DNA of 50,419 nt from Microbacterium testaceum (GCF_001476285.1 NZ_LDRU01000006.1:1-50419); one strand, 5' to 3'. Positions 39,964 to 48,700 are shown, counted from the first letter of the stretch. The notes: generated by a model from the sequence alone, not told the origin. Program-made: numbers and translations.

Positions 39964-41289
39964 TCAGGGGCGACCCATGCCGTGGTATGTCCAGCCGGCG
40001 GCGCGCCACGCGGACGCGTCGAGGCAGTTGCGGCCGTCGATCACGATGTGTCCTCGGGTGAGCGTGGCCGCGTGCGCCGGATCGAGCTGATGACGGTACT
40101 CGTCCCATTCGGTGACGACGATGACGGCATCCGCGTCCTGGAGCGCCTCGTCGCGGTCGTGCACGTAGGTCAGCTGCGGGTGGATGCGCTGCGCGTTCTC
40201 GATCGCCGCGGGGTCCGTCAGAGTGACATCGGCGCCCAGACCGTGCAGGCGAACCGCGACGTCGAGGGCGGGGGAGTCGCGGATGTCGTCGCTGTGCGGC
40301 TTGAACGCGGCGCCGAGCACGGTGACCTTCTTCTGGTAGACCGAGCCGCCCAAGGCCTCGCTCGTCAGGTCGACCGCACGGTCGCGTCGACGGAGGTTGA
40401 TTGCGTCGATCTCGCGGAGGAAGGCGACGGATTCGCCGCGCCCGAGTTCTTCGGCGCGCGCCGAGAAGGCGCGGATGTCCTTCGGCAGGCACCCGCCACC
40501 GAAACCGATACCGGCCCCGAGGAAGCGACGACCGATACGGGCGTCGTGCCCGATCGCGTCGGCCAGGGTCGTCACGTCGGCCCCGGTGACCTCGGCGATC
40601 TCGGCGATCGCGTTGATGAAGCTGATCTTCGTCGCCAGGAAGGCGTTGGCCGAGACTTTCACGAGCTCGGCGGTGGCGTAGTCCGTGACGATGAACGGCG
40701 TACCCTTCGCGATCGAGGGGTGGTAGACCTCGCGGAGGATCTGAGCGGCACGCTCACCCTCGGCGGTCGCGACGCCCTCCGAGAACGGGACGCCGGCCAC
40801 CAGTCGGTCGGGGTCGATCGTGTCCTGGACGGCCCATCCCTCCCGGAGGAACTCCGGGTTCCACACCAGGGTCGCCCCCGTCTCACTCACCCGCGGGGCG
40901 AGCGTCGCGGCGGTGCCGACCGGAACGGTCGACTTCCCGGCCACGAGATCGCCCTCGGACAGGTACGGGAGCAGTCCGTCGACGGCGGCGTTCACGTAGG
41001 TGAGGTCGGCCGCGTACCCACCCGCCTGCTGCGGGGTACCCACGCCGATGAAGTGGACCTTGGCCCCCTGCGCGGCGGACATGTCGGTCGTGAAGGAGAG
41101 CCGGCCGGAAGCGATGCCTTCGGTCAGGATCTCCTGCAGCCCGGGCTCGAAGAAGGGCGCCTCGCCCTTGCTCAGCGCGGTGATCTTGCGCTCGTCGACG
41201 TCGATGCCCACGACCTCATGGCCGATGGATGCCATCGCCGCCGCGTGCACCGCACCCAGGTAACCGCACCCCACTACAGACAAACGCAC
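39964..41289 (-). CDS. UDP-glucose 6-dehydrogenase
   Basis: A 441-residue enzyme oxidising UDP-glucose to UDP-glucuronate with 2 NAD+. The N-terminal NAD-binding loop is VVGCGYLGAVHA (4-15), FFEPGL and VGTPQ follow, the central helix has Lys211 (ELVKVSANAF), and Cys267 in GFGGGCLPKD is the catalytic nucleophile. The C-terminal UDP-binding domain is complete (KPHSDDIRDSPAL). GTG start after AAAGG. The product supplies acidic sugar to the surface polysaccharide made by this locus and possibly to the GT2 synthase at 6.7 kb. Confidence 0.93.
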   Translation of the reverse strand: MRLSVVGCGYLGAVHAAAMASIGHEVVGIDVDERKITALSKGEAPFFEPGLQEILTEGIASGRLSFTTDMSAAQGAKVHFIGVGTPQQAGGYAADLTYVNAAVDGLLPYLSEGDLVAGKSTVPVGTAATLAPRVSETGATLVWNPEFLREGWAVQDTIDPDRLVAGVPFSEGVATAEGERAAQILREVYHPSIAKGTPFIVTDYATAELVKVSANAFLATKISFINAIAEIAEVTGADVTTLADAIGHDARIGRRFLGAGIGFGGGCLPKDIRAFSARAEELGRGESVAFLREIDAINLRRRDRAVDLTSEALGGSVYQKKVTVLGAAFKPHSDDIRDSPALDVAVRLHGLGADVTLTDPAAIENAQRIHPQLTYVHDRDEALQDADAVIVVTEWDEYRHQLDPAHAATLTRGHIVIDGRNCLDASAWRAAGWTYHGMGRP

Positions 41290-41363
41290 GATGAAAGCCT
41301 TTCAGATTCTTGTCGACGCGACGCGGATGCATCCTGTCGCGGACCCGCGGACACGCGGGGATT

Positions 41364-42923
41364 TCACGCGGCGGTGTCGCCCGGCGCCAGGGCGGCGCGA
41401 GCGGTTTTGCCGAGAATGACGAAGTCGCCGAGGAGCGTCCAGTTCTCAACGTAGGACAGGTCGAGTCGGACGGATTCCTCCCACGAGAGCGACGAGCGGC
41501 CGCTGACCTGCCAGAGCCCGGTGATTCCGGGCTTGGCGAGGAACCGGCGGTGGACGTGATCCGCGTACTGGGCCACCTCGGACGGCAGCGGAGGTCGGGG
41601 ACCCACCAACGACATCGAACCGCCGATCACGTTGAAGAGCTGGGGCAGCTCGTCGAGGCTGAACTTGCGCATCACCCGGCCGATCGGCGTCACGCGCGGG
41701 TCGTTCTTCATCTTGAACAGGACCTCGTTGCCGGAGTCGCGTTGTTGCGCGGCGAGATCGTGCAGAAGGTCCTCGGCGTTGACGACCATCGAGCGGAACT
41801 TGATCATCGTGAACTCGTTGCCGTGATACCCGACGCGCGTCTGGCGGAAGAACACCGGCCCTGTGCTGGAGAGGCGCACGGCGATGGCGAGGAAGGCGAG
41901 GACCGGGCTGAGCAGGATGACGCCCGTCACGCTCGCGACGAGGTCGACGGTCCGCTTGAGGAACACCTGCCCCCGCGAGAAGCGCGGGGTCTCCACGTGG
42001 ATGAGGGGGAGACCCGCGACCGGTCGGGTGTGCAGGCGCGGACCGGCGATGTCGATGATGCTGGGGGCCAGCACGAGGTGCTGACGCCCGGCTTCCAGAC
42101 TCCACGAGATCTGCTTCACCTTGTCGGCGGGGAGCTCGTCGGCGCTCGTGACGGCGACGGTATCGGCGCCCGTGACGGACAGAGCCCGTCCGATGTCACC
42201 GACGTGACCCATGACGGGGATGGTCGTCCCGGGGATCACGTCGGCGATCTTCCCGTTGGGCACGCACGCCCCGACGACGCGGTAACCGGCACTCGGGGTG
42301 CGCGCGAACTCGCGCGCCAGCTGGGTGACGGACGTCAACGATCCGACCAGGAGCACGTTGGCGGAGTACTTGCCCTGCGACCGCTGGACGATGAGCCACT
42401 GGCGCCAGAGCCACCGCGTGAAGATGAGGACGGCGATCCCTGCGGGGAGCGAGATGAGCAGGTAACCGCGAGCGACGTCGATCTGCGTCAGGAAGGCGAG
42501 GATCGCGACGGCGCCGAACACACGGAAGCTCGAGTCGATGATCCGCACGTATTCCTGGGAGCCGGTGCCGATGACGCGGTCGCTGCGCGAGTCGACGAAC
42601 GACAACGCCCACATCCAGGCGACGATCAGGATCGCGGAGAAGATCCAGTACGACAGGTCGGTGATGCGACCGTCCTTGTTGGCGGCGACGGCGACGTTGC
42701 CGGTACCGAACCAGATCAGCTGGGTGCCGTAGACGACCCAGACCAGCGCGGCGAGGTCGGTGAGGAAGAGATTGCGGCGATAGCGCAGGCGCCAGCGATC
42801 TCGCGGGTGTGCGGCCACGGTCGTCGGCGCCGGGGTAACAGGGATCTGCTCATCGGCGTCGGCGATGCCGCCGTAGCTGTCCTGCGACGCCGATGTCGCG
42901 TCGACTCTCAGGTCAGACGTCAC
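41364..42923 (-). CDS. WbaP-type polyprenyl-phosphate sugar-phosphate transferase, copy 2
   Basis: A 519-residue paralogue of the 33.8-35.2 kb protein with the same domain order: about four helices, a Rossmann domain (ANVLLVGSLTSVTQLAREF), then the catalytic unit KRTVDLVASVTGVILLSPVLA, KFRSM, NDPRVTPIGRVMRKFSLDEL (catalytic Asp-Glu) and SLVGPRP. Both proteins share GPRxHTRPVAGLPLxHxETP, so they are close relatives, but the helices and N-termini differ. The start is uncertain: GTG 42923 is used; GTG 42962 (VNFQAPW, preceded by GGGGAG) would add 13 residues. Having two copies may reflect alternative primers for two polymers. Confidence 0.88.
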   Translation of the reverse strand: MTSDLRVDATSASQDSYGGIADADEQIPVTPAPTTVAAHPRDRWRLRYRRNLFLTDLAALVWVVYGTQLIWFGTGNVAVAANKDGRITDLSYWIFSAILIVAWMWALSFVDSRSDRVIGTGSQEYVRIIDSSFRVFGAVAILAFLTQIDVARGYLLISLPAGIAVLIFTRWLWRQWLIVQRSQGKYSANVLLVGSLTSVTQLAREFARTPSAGYRVVGACVPNGKIADVIPGTTIPVMGHVGDIGRALSVTGADTVAVTSADELPADKVKQISWSLEAGRQHLVLAPSIIDIAGPRLHTRPVAGLPLIHVETPRFSRGQVFLKRTVDLVASVTGVILLSPVLAFLAIAVRLSSTGPVFFRQTRVGYHGNEFTMIKFRSMVVNAEDLLHDLAAQQRDSGNEVLFKMKNDPRVTPIGRVMRKFSLDELPQLFNVIGGSMSLVGPRPPLPSEVAQYADHVHRRFLAKPGITGLWQVSGRSSLSWEESVRLDLSYVENWTLLGDFVILGKTARAALAPGDTAA

Positions 42924-42993
42924 AGTGCTTAGGCCTTTCCCCCAGGGTGCCTGAAAATTCACTTTCTCCCCGCTGAACGATAACAGGCGGATC

Positions 42994-43108
42994 TCACCCA
43001 GTGAATCACCCTCGGGTGAATGCGATGTTTCGGGAACACGCGCGATCCGGTCACCTTGCTCCCGTCCGGAAGGCGTCTCGGGGTACCGGAAAGCGGTGTC
43101 GTTACACT
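42994..43108. promoter_or_regulatory. Divergent promoter with tandem TCACCC palindromes
   Basis: TCACCCAGTGA (42994-43004) and TCACCCTCGGGTGA (43006-43019) are adjacent inverted repeats, resembling a doubled operator just upstream of the sugar-transferase start. TACACT (43103-43108) is a likely -10 for the divergent PIG-L gene. Confidence 0.45.
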
Positions 43109-43165
43109 CGGGCAACGGATGATCGCAGGCCCTCGACCGATGCGCCGCGGCCGAAAGGACCATCG

Positions 43166-44239
43166 ATGACGCGTACGCGAACGCGCTCCGCACGCGCGAG
43201 AAAACGCCGCCGCGCCGCCCTTCTCGTCGCGGTCGCCGCGGTCGTCGCCGTCGCGGCCGCCGCCATCGCCGTGCCGATCGTGCTCGATCGCCTCGCCGCT
43301 TCCGCCCCCACCGCGGTCTCGACGCCGTCCTCGCGGGCCGAGTCGCCGGGCCCGGCTGATTCCCCGACACCGACACCGACTGCGACTCCGACACCGACTC
43401 CGACGTCGCCGGTCGCTCAGCCCTGTGCCGGTGGTGACACCCTTCTCACGATCTGGGCGCACCCGGATGACGACATCATCTTCGCCAACCCGACGATCTC
43501 GGAGGCGATCGCGGCGGGTGACTGCGTCCGCACCGTCTTCGTCACCGCGGGCGACGCCGGCCGCGGCATGGATTACACCCGAGCGCGAGAGCTCGGCATC
43601 CTGCGCGCCTACAACGTCATGCGAGGAGAAGAGGGGCTCTGGGACGAGACCGAGATCACGTTGGACGCGGGGATGCGCGTCGATCGTCTGACGCCGCAGG
43701 GAGACCCCCGGGTGTCCGTCCTCTTCGTCCGTCTCCCCGACGGCAACATCACCGACGGAGGCTTCGCGGCGACCGGGTACGCGACGCTGAGCAAACTGCT
43801 CGACGGGTCGATCGCCTCGCTCGCTCCCATCGACGGCGGCCCCGCGCTGAGCAGCGCTCAGCTCACCGCGAGTCTCGCGGAGCTCGCCGAGGCGTTCCAC
43901 CCCTCCCAGACGCTGACCCACATTCCGCGGGGGAGCGCGTTCGCGCCCGGCGATCATCCTGACCACTCGGTCGTCGGCACCCTCGTGCGTGACGCGATCG
44001 GACCGACCGCGGACGCCGGCCCGGGGCTGCGCTACTTCGTGGGTTATCCGTCCGAGAATCTGCCCCGCAACATCGAGGGGGCGGCCCTCGACACCAAGGT
44101 GGAGATCTACCGGGTCTACACCCAACAGGACGACGTCATCCGTTGCGCCGACCGCGATGGGTGTCTCAAGACGCGCAAGTTCGGCGAGTGGCTCCGGCGG
44201 TCCTACCCCAAGACCGAGGCTGAACTGCAGATGCCCTGA
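43166..44239 (+). CDS. Membrane-anchored PIG-L family deacetylase, copy 1
   Basis: A 357-residue extracytoplasmic enzyme. A basic N-terminus and one membrane helix (about 18-40) lead to a Pro/Thr linker (repeated TPTP at 67-82) and the PIG-L catalytic domain, with H99-P-D101-D102 in IWAHPDDDIIF as zinc-binding motif, GDAGRG, and GDHPDHS supplying the third ligand. The family removes N-acetyl or similar groups from GlcNAc-containing substrates. Outside the cell it could deacetylate the exopolysaccharide. AAAGGA before ATG 43166. Shares the end FGEWLRRSYPKxExEL with copy 2. Confidence 0.87.
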   Translation: MTRTRTRSARARKRRRAALLVAVAAVVAVAAAAIAVPIVLDRLAASAPTAVSTPSSRAESPGPADSPTPTPTATPTPTPTSPVAQPCAGGDTLLTIWAHPDDDIIFANPTISEAIAAGDCVRTVFVTAGDAGRGMDYTRARELGILRAYNVMRGEEGLWDETEITLDAGMRVDRLTPQGDPRVSVLFVRLPDGNITDGGFAATGYATLSKLLDGSIASLAPIDGGPALSSAQLTASLAELAEAFHPSQTLTHIPRGSAFAPGDHPDHSVVGTLVRDAIGPTADAGPGLRYFVGYPSENLPRNIEGAALDTKVEIYRVYTQQDDVIRCADRDGCLKTRKFGEWLRRSYPKTEAELQMP

Positions 44240-44254
44240 GCCCGTGGGTACGGC

Positions 44255-44536
44255 TCAGTCCCGGAGGCGGAGCAGAGACACCGCGACCTCGTGGCATCCG
44301 TCCGGCGTGGGCAGGCCGTAGTCGATCTCGATCACCGAACGCAGATCGGCCGCGAGCTCGTCGGCAGCGGGGTCGGATGCCAGGGCCTCGAGGATCGGCA
44401 CGATGAGGTCGTCGTATTCGTCGTCGGGCCACCCGTCGCCGATATCGCGGACTCCGATCGGATCCCACTCCCAGAGGACGGCGCGTACGCGCAGAGCAGC
44501 GGGCGACAGCGACCGCGGCGGTGAGGACGTCTGCAT
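44255..44536 (-). CDS. Small protein with WDPIG motif, DUF1871-like
   Basis: A 93-residue protein containing LWEWDPIGVRDIGDGWPDDEYDDLI. The WDPIG...P-x-D-EYD pattern resembles DUF1871-type small proteins of unknown function, some of which are thought to be immunity or accessory factors. Assignment is by motif only. No ribosome site is visible before ATG 44536, and the open frame reaches further upstream without a better start. Lies antisense between the two deacetylase genes. Confidence 0.55.
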   Translation of the reverse strand: MQTSSPPRSLSPAALRVRAVLWEWDPIGVRDIGDGWPDDEYDDLIVPILEALASDPAADELAADLRSVIEIDYGLPTPDGCHEVAVSLLRLRD

Positions 44537-44754
44537 GGAGGCGAGTGTGGCCGCGCTCCCTCGGTGTGCGCTGAGCGTTGTCGATGGACCGGATGAGTCG
44601 CCGTGGATGCCGGACCCCGCCGACCGGGGGGACTCTCGGGCAGTGACAGGGATACCCGGGGTCGCCGCGATAGCGTCGAGACGGAAGACGAAGAACCGAA
44701 CCGGAGGTCTCACGACCCGACCGGCGCGGTGCAGCAGAAGAGGATGGAACCGCC

Positions 44755-45819
44755 GTGCGCACTGACGACGATCCCTCGCCCGACACGGCACCCGACGCCC
44801 CCGCTGTCGATCGCGCGCGCCGCGCTCGACTGACCCGGCGCGGACTGCTCATCGGCGGGCTGGCCGTCGTCGGACTCGGGGCGGGTGCGCTGGTCTACCG
44901 CAACGTCCGCCGGAGCTCCGGCCCCGTCGGCACCTGGGTCTCGCTCGCGCCGATCCTGCCGGCATCCCTTCCCTCCCCGTTGCCGCCCTCTCCGGCTGTG
45001 CAGGCTGCCGGCACCGACACCGCGATGGCGATCTGGGCCCACGCCGACGACGACATCATCTTCGCCAATCCGGCGCTGTCGGAGGAGATCGCCGCGGGAC
45101 GTACGGTTCGTGCCGTGTTCGTCACGGCGGGCGACGCGGGCAAGGGCCTCGAGTACGCGGAGCAGCGAGAAGCCGGCATCCGTGCCGCATACGACGAGAT
45201 GCGCGGCAGCACAGCGCCCTGGCAGGAGGAGAAGCTGACGCTCCTCTCGGGCGCACAGGTCACGCGGTTCACCCCCTCGGACGAGCCGCGTCTTTCGCTC
45301 ACGATGATGCGGCTTCCGGATGGAGGTCTGGATGCCGAGGGCTTCGTCGCGACGGGCAACGTGTGCCTGACGCGGCTCATCAACGGGTCGGCGGCGACGC
45401 TGACATCGGTTGACGGCTCGACCGTCTACGACCGTGCGCGCCTGTCGGCGACGATCGTCGAGCTCCTCGGGGCTGCCCAGCCGAGCCACGTGACCACGAA
45501 CATCCCGCACGAGAGCGCGTTCGCGCGCGGCGATCACCCCGACCACTCGGCCGTGGGCTCGCTCGTGCGAGCCCTCGCTCCGGAAGCGGGCATCGGGCCG
45601 GAAGCGATGTCGTACTACGTGGGGTACCCCTCGCAGAACGAGCCCACCAACGTCGACGGCGCGGTTCTCGACACGAAGGTGCGGATCTACGAGACGTACG
45701 CCGCGGACGACCCTGTCGTGACCTGCGCCGATGCTGCCGCGTGCCTCTCTCAGCCGGGGTTCGGGGCGTGGTTGCGCCGGTCGTACCCGAAGGGCGAGTC
45801 CGAGCTCCGCTTGAGCTGA
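44755..45819 (+). CDS. PIG-L family deacetylase, copy 2, with Tat-like signal
   Basis: A 354-residue paralogue of the 43166 product. The N-terminus LTRRGLLIGGLAVVG (residues 26-40) has the twin-arginine pattern of a Tat signal, so the folded enzyme may be exported. The motif is AHADDD (His96, Asp98, Asp99) instead of the canonical AHPDD; the metal-binding residues are kept but the Pro is replaced by Ala. GDHPDHS is intact. Both copies continue with DAG and end in WLRRSYPKGE. GTG start with AAGAGGATGG upstream. Likely exopolysaccharide deacetylase, possibly with altered activity. Confidence 0.85.
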   Translation: MRTDDDPSPDTAPDAPAVDRARRARLTRRGLLIGGLAVVGLGAGALVYRNVRRSSGPVGTWVSLAPILPASLPSPLPPSPAVQAAGTDTAMAIWAHADDDIIFANPALSEEIAAGRTVRAVFVTAGDAGKGLEYAEQREAGIRAAYDEMRGSTAPWQEEKLTLLSGAQVTRFTPSDEPRLSLTMMRLPDGGLDAEGFVATGNVCLTRLINGSAATLTSVDGSTVYDRARLSATIVELLGAAQPSHVTTNIPHESAFARGDHPDHSAVGSLVRALAPEAGIGPEAMSYYVGYPSQNEPTNVDGAVLDTKVRIYETYAADDPVVTCADAAACLSQPGFGAWLRRSYPKGESELRLS

Positions 45820-45848
45820 GGGCACGGCCGTCGGCGGCGGCAGCGGCG

Positions 45849-46979
45849 TCAGTGCTCGCTGTCGCGCCGCGGAATCGTGACGCGCAGTCGGTAGCCTCCG
45901 CCGCTGCGCGCCGCGGCGTCGAGGTGGCCGCCGAGCAGCTCGGCGCGCTCGCGGAGACCGAGCAGGCCCGTCCCGCTCGAGGGGAGGTGTATGCCGCGCT
46001 CGGTCGCGGCGTCGTTCTCGATGACGATGTCGATCGCGGCGGTGTCGGCGGTCGCCGTGACCTGGACGCGCGCTCCGGGCGCGTGCTTGCGGGCGTTCGT
46101 CAGGCCTTCCTGGACAGTGCGGTAGACCGCGCGTTGGAGGGGAGGCGCGAGATCGGTGGGGAGGGAGATGTCCAGCTCCGCCTCGAGACCGCTCTCGCGC
46201 ACGAGTCGGGGGAGATCGTCGACCGTGGGCTGCGGTTCGGCGGAGTCGGTGTGCGCCCCGTCGGCGCGGAGTACTCCCACCATCTGCCGGAGCTCATCGA
46301 GCGTCCGCACCGCGAGGGAGCGGATGACCCCGGCGATCCGTCGTGACTCGGGGTCGGGAGAAGAGACCTGAAGGGCTCCGGCCTGGACGGCGACGAGGCT
46401 GGCCTGATGAGAGACGACGTCGTGCATCTCGCGTGAGATGCGGACGCGCTCGCGCCGCAGGACGTCCTGTCTCTCCCGCGCGCGCTCCGTTTCGCGCGCG
46501 AGCGACAACTCCGCGACGCGGTCGGAGAGCTCGCGGTGCGTGCGGACGAGTGCGCCGAGGGCGATGGGCGTCGCGGCATACATCAGGGCGTAGAGCAACG
46601 CCGGTGCGAGGAAGTCCATCGCGGGCAGCTGCCAGTCGGGCAGAAGGAAGCAGCCGAAGGTCACCGCTCCCGCAACGACCAGCAGAGGGATGCAACGGGT
46701 CCGCACCGCGACCGAGTACAGGGCGATCGGGGCGGCGATCGTCATGGAATCCACGACGAGGCCCGGAAGCACGAGTGCGAACGACACCCAGGGCAGGCGG
46801 CGGCGCACGAGGAGCCCGGCCACCGCGATGAGAGCGAGAGCGGTCTCGATCGTCGACCACGAGGGGATCGAGACGGCGACATCGACGAAGGCCGCCGCAG
46901 CGAGCGTGAGGTCGACGACGACGGCGAAGCCGCGCGTTCCGCTGAGTCGTTCGACGGCCCGCGGGACGAGGCGCGTCAT
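45849..46979 (-). CDS. Histidine kinase, NarL/DesK class
   Basis: A 376-residue sensor with five or six hydrophobic N-terminal segments (about 19-145) as signal-input region, a coiled coil, and a HisKA_3 dimerisation domain with phospho-acceptor His186 in ISREMHDVVSHQ. The C-terminal ATPase domain carries the N-box-like EGLTNARKHAP and GTGLLGLRERAELLGG. This class phosphorylates LuxR-type regulators; its partner overlaps it by 4 nt (ATGA) and precedes it in the operon. The signal is not known. Confidence 0.9.
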   Translation of the reverse strand: MTRLVPRAVERLSGTRGFAVVVDLTLAAAAFVDVAVSIPSWSTIETALALIAVAGLLVRRRLPWVSFALVLPGLVVDSMTIAAPIALYSVAVRTRCIPLLVVAGAVTFGCFLLPDWQLPAMDFLAPALLYALMYAATPIALGALVRTHRELSDRVAELSLARETERARERQDVLRRERVRISREMHDVVSHQASLVAVQAGALQVSSPDPESRRIAGVIRSLAVRTLDELRQMVGVLRADGAHTDSAEPQPTVDDLPRLVRESGLEAELDISLPTDLAPPLQRAVYRTVQEGLTNARKHAPGARVQVTATADTAAIDIVIENDAATERGIHLPSSGTGLLGLRERAELLGGHLDAAARSGGGYRLRVTIPRRDSEH

Positions 46980-47623
46980 GCGCGGCGCCGACGGGGGCGT
47001 GCCCGCTCCGAGATGAGAGCCGCTTCGAGCCGCGTCGACACGGACAACTTCGACAGGATCGCGCTGACGTGGTCCTTCACGGTCGCGCCGCTGAGGTGCA
47101 GTCTTCGGCCGATCTCGGCGTTGGATTCGCCCGTGGGGAGGCAGGCCAGGACGTCGCGCTCGCGATCCGTCAGGAGGGCGATCCGCCGCACGGCGTCGTG
47201 GTCGGGCGCGCCGGTGTAGCCGTCGACCAGGGTGCGCGAGACCTGCGGCGACAGCACCACTCCGCCGGCGGCGAGCGTGCGCACCATGGCCGCGAGGTTC
47301 TCCGGCGCGGTGTCTTTGACGAGGAATCCCGCAGCGCCGTCGTGCAGCGCGCGAGCGATGTACTCGTCCGTGTCGAAGGTGGTGAGGATGCCGATGACCG
47401 GGCGGTGGGTGTCGTGTCGCAGGTCGCCGAGGATGTCGAGGCCGCTGCGCTCCGGCATCCGGATGTCCAGCAGGACGACGTCCGGGCGTTCGCGGCGGAT
47501 GGTGTCGACCGCGACTCCTCCGTCCACGGCGGCGACGACCTGGATGTCGGGTGCGGCGCCCAGGATCAGCTCGAAACCGGAGCGGACGAGGGCTTCATCA
47601 TCGACGACTACGACCCGGATCAC
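46976..47623 (-). CDS. NarL-type response regulator
   Basis: A 215-residue regulator with receiver (Asp8/Asp9 acidic pair, phospho-Asp53 in LLDIRMP, Lys103 in LVKDT) and LuxR-type output domain at about 147-205 (LTDRERDVLACLPTGESNAE, GATVKDHVSAILSKL). GTG start. Operon with the DesK-like kinase, the order being regulator then kinase. Target genes cannot be inferred from this region. Confidence 0.92.
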   Translation of the reverse strand: MIRVVVVDDEALVRSGFELILGAAPDIQVVAAVDGGVAVDTIRRERPDVVLLDIRMPERSGLDILGDLRHDTHRPVIGILTTFDTDEYIARALHDGAAGFLVKDTAPENLAAMVRTLAAGGVVLSPQVSRTLVDGYTGAPDHDAVRRIALLTDRERDVLACLPTGESNAEIGRRLHLSGATVKDHVSAILSKLSVSTRLEAALISERARPRRRRA

Positions 47624-47670
47624 GACTCACACCCTACGACGCCCGCAGGGCGACGCGAAGGGCGCGGGAA

Positions 47671-47701
47671 GGGCGGGGGTGGCGGTGACGCGCCCCCGCC
47701 C
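47671..47701 (-). terminator. Hairpin terminator after ohr
   Basis: A 9-bp GC stem (47671-47679 with 47693-47701, 13-nt loop) directly follows the Ohr stop on the minus strand and separates it from the two-component operon. Confidence 0.65.
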
Positions 47702-47708
47702 CTGGTCA

Positions 47709-48128
47709 TCAGTCGTCCGAGACGGTGACGGTGACGTCGATGTTGCCGCGCGTGGCGTTGGAGTAGGGGCACACCTGGTGTGCCGCGTCGGCGAGCTGCT
47801 GGGCGAGCTCGTGCTCGATGCCCGGGAGCACGACCTCGAGGAGGACGGCGAGCTGGTAGCCGCCCTGACCGTTGGGTCCGATCTGCACGCGGCCGCCGAC
47901 CGAGGAGTCCTCGATCTTGACCTTCTGTGCGCGCGCGACGGAGTGCAGGGCGCTGTGGAAGCAGGCCGCGTATCCCGCGGCGAAGAGCTGCTCGGGGTTG
48001 GTGCCCTGGCCGGATCCGCCGAGCTCCTTGGGTGGCGCGACCTCGAGGTCGATGTACTCGCCGGCCGAGACGTGGCCGAGGCGGCCCTGACCGGTGGACA
48101 GCGCTTCCGCGGTGTAGAGAACGTCCAT
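47709..48128 (-). CDS. ohr: Organic hydroperoxide resistance protein
   Basis: A 139-residue Ohr/OsmC protein. The reactive cysteines are Cys56 (GYAACFHSAL) and Cys120 (VCPYSNATRGN), with NPEQLFAAGY as the family signature. Ohr reduces organic hydroperoxides with lipoyl-type thiols. ATG 48128 has AAAGGAA upstream. It lies 41 nt downstream of the OhrR-type regulator on the same strand, so both are in one peroxide-inducible operon. Confidence 0.93.
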   Translation of the reverse strand: MDVLYTAEALSTGQGRLGHVSAGEYIDLEVAPPKELGGSGQGTNPEQLFAAGYAACFHSALHSVARAQKVKIEDSSVGGRVQIGPNGQGGYQLAVLLEVVLPGIEHELAQQLADAAHQVCPYSNATRGNIDVTVTVSDD

Positions 48129-48169
48129 GAATGTGTTCCTTTCTGGGGACGAGGGGGATGTCGAGCGGA

Positions 48170-48649
48170 TCAGGAGGCGGCGCGCGTCGCGCGTTCGGCG
48201 GCGACAGCGTCATCCGGGTGGTCGCGCAGCTCACGCATCGCGGCCGTCAGCTGGTGGAGCGCATCGATGAGGTCTCGTGCGCTGTCGGCGTCGGGAAGTC
48301 CCGAGCCCTGCGCGATGCACCGCGGCACGTGCGCGAGTTCGGTGCGCAGCTCGTGACCTCTCGGCGTGAGGGAGACGGTGACCACGCGCTCGTCGCGTCC
48401 GTCACGGGTTCTTGTCACGTACCCGGCCGCCTGCAGGCGCGCGAGCATCGGCGACAGCGTTCCCGAGTCGAGCTGAAGCGCCTCGCCCAGGCTGCCGACG
48501 GTCTGGTCGCCGTCGTTCCAGAGCGTTACGAGCGCGATGTACTGCGGGTACGTCAGGTTCCAGGGCTCGAGCAAAGCCCGGTAGGCCTGGGTCGTCGTGC
48601 GGTTCGCGGCGTACAGCGCGAAGCAGACGAGGGCATCAACAGCGGGCAT
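48170..48649 (-). CDS. ohrR: OhrR-type MarR family regulator
   Basis: A 159-residue MarR regulator. Cys9 in ALVCFALYAANR is the peroxide-sensing residue of OhrR; the winged helix is GSLGEALQLDSGTLSPMLARL with the wing residues TRDGRDERVV. Oxidation of the Cys should release the operator and induce ohr. ATG 48649 is used; an in-frame extension upstream (TTG at 48688) would run across the operator, so it is rejected. Gene symbol follows the clear family match and pairing with ohr. Confidence 0.9.
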   Translation of the reverse strand: MPAVDALVCFALYAANRTTTQAYRALLEPWNLTYPQYIALVTLWNDGDQTVGSLGEALQLDSGTLSPMLARLQAAGYVTRTRDGRDERVVTVSLTPRGHELRTELAHVPRCIAQGSGLPDADSARDLIDALHQLTAAMRELRDHPDDAVAAERATRAAS

Positions 48650-48661
48650 GAGAAAAGGATT

Positions 48662-48682
48662 GCACACAATTGAGTTGTGCAC
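48662..48682 (-). promoter_or_regulatory. OhrR operator candidate
   Basis: GCACACAATTGAGTTGTGCAC contains the inverted repeat CACAA-N5-TTGTG (arms 48665-48669 and 48675-48679), 16 nt upstream of the ohrR start and therefore able to block transcription of the whole ohrR-ohr operon. AT-rich compared with its surroundings, as known OhrR boxes are. Confidence 0.65.
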
Positions 48683-48700
48683 AACCAAACCCCTCGACCC

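Noticed and set aside
41310..42932. Open frame of 540 codons opposite sugar transferase 2
   Set aside because: Composition is that of an antisense shadow; the minus-strand protein has a complete catalytic domain.
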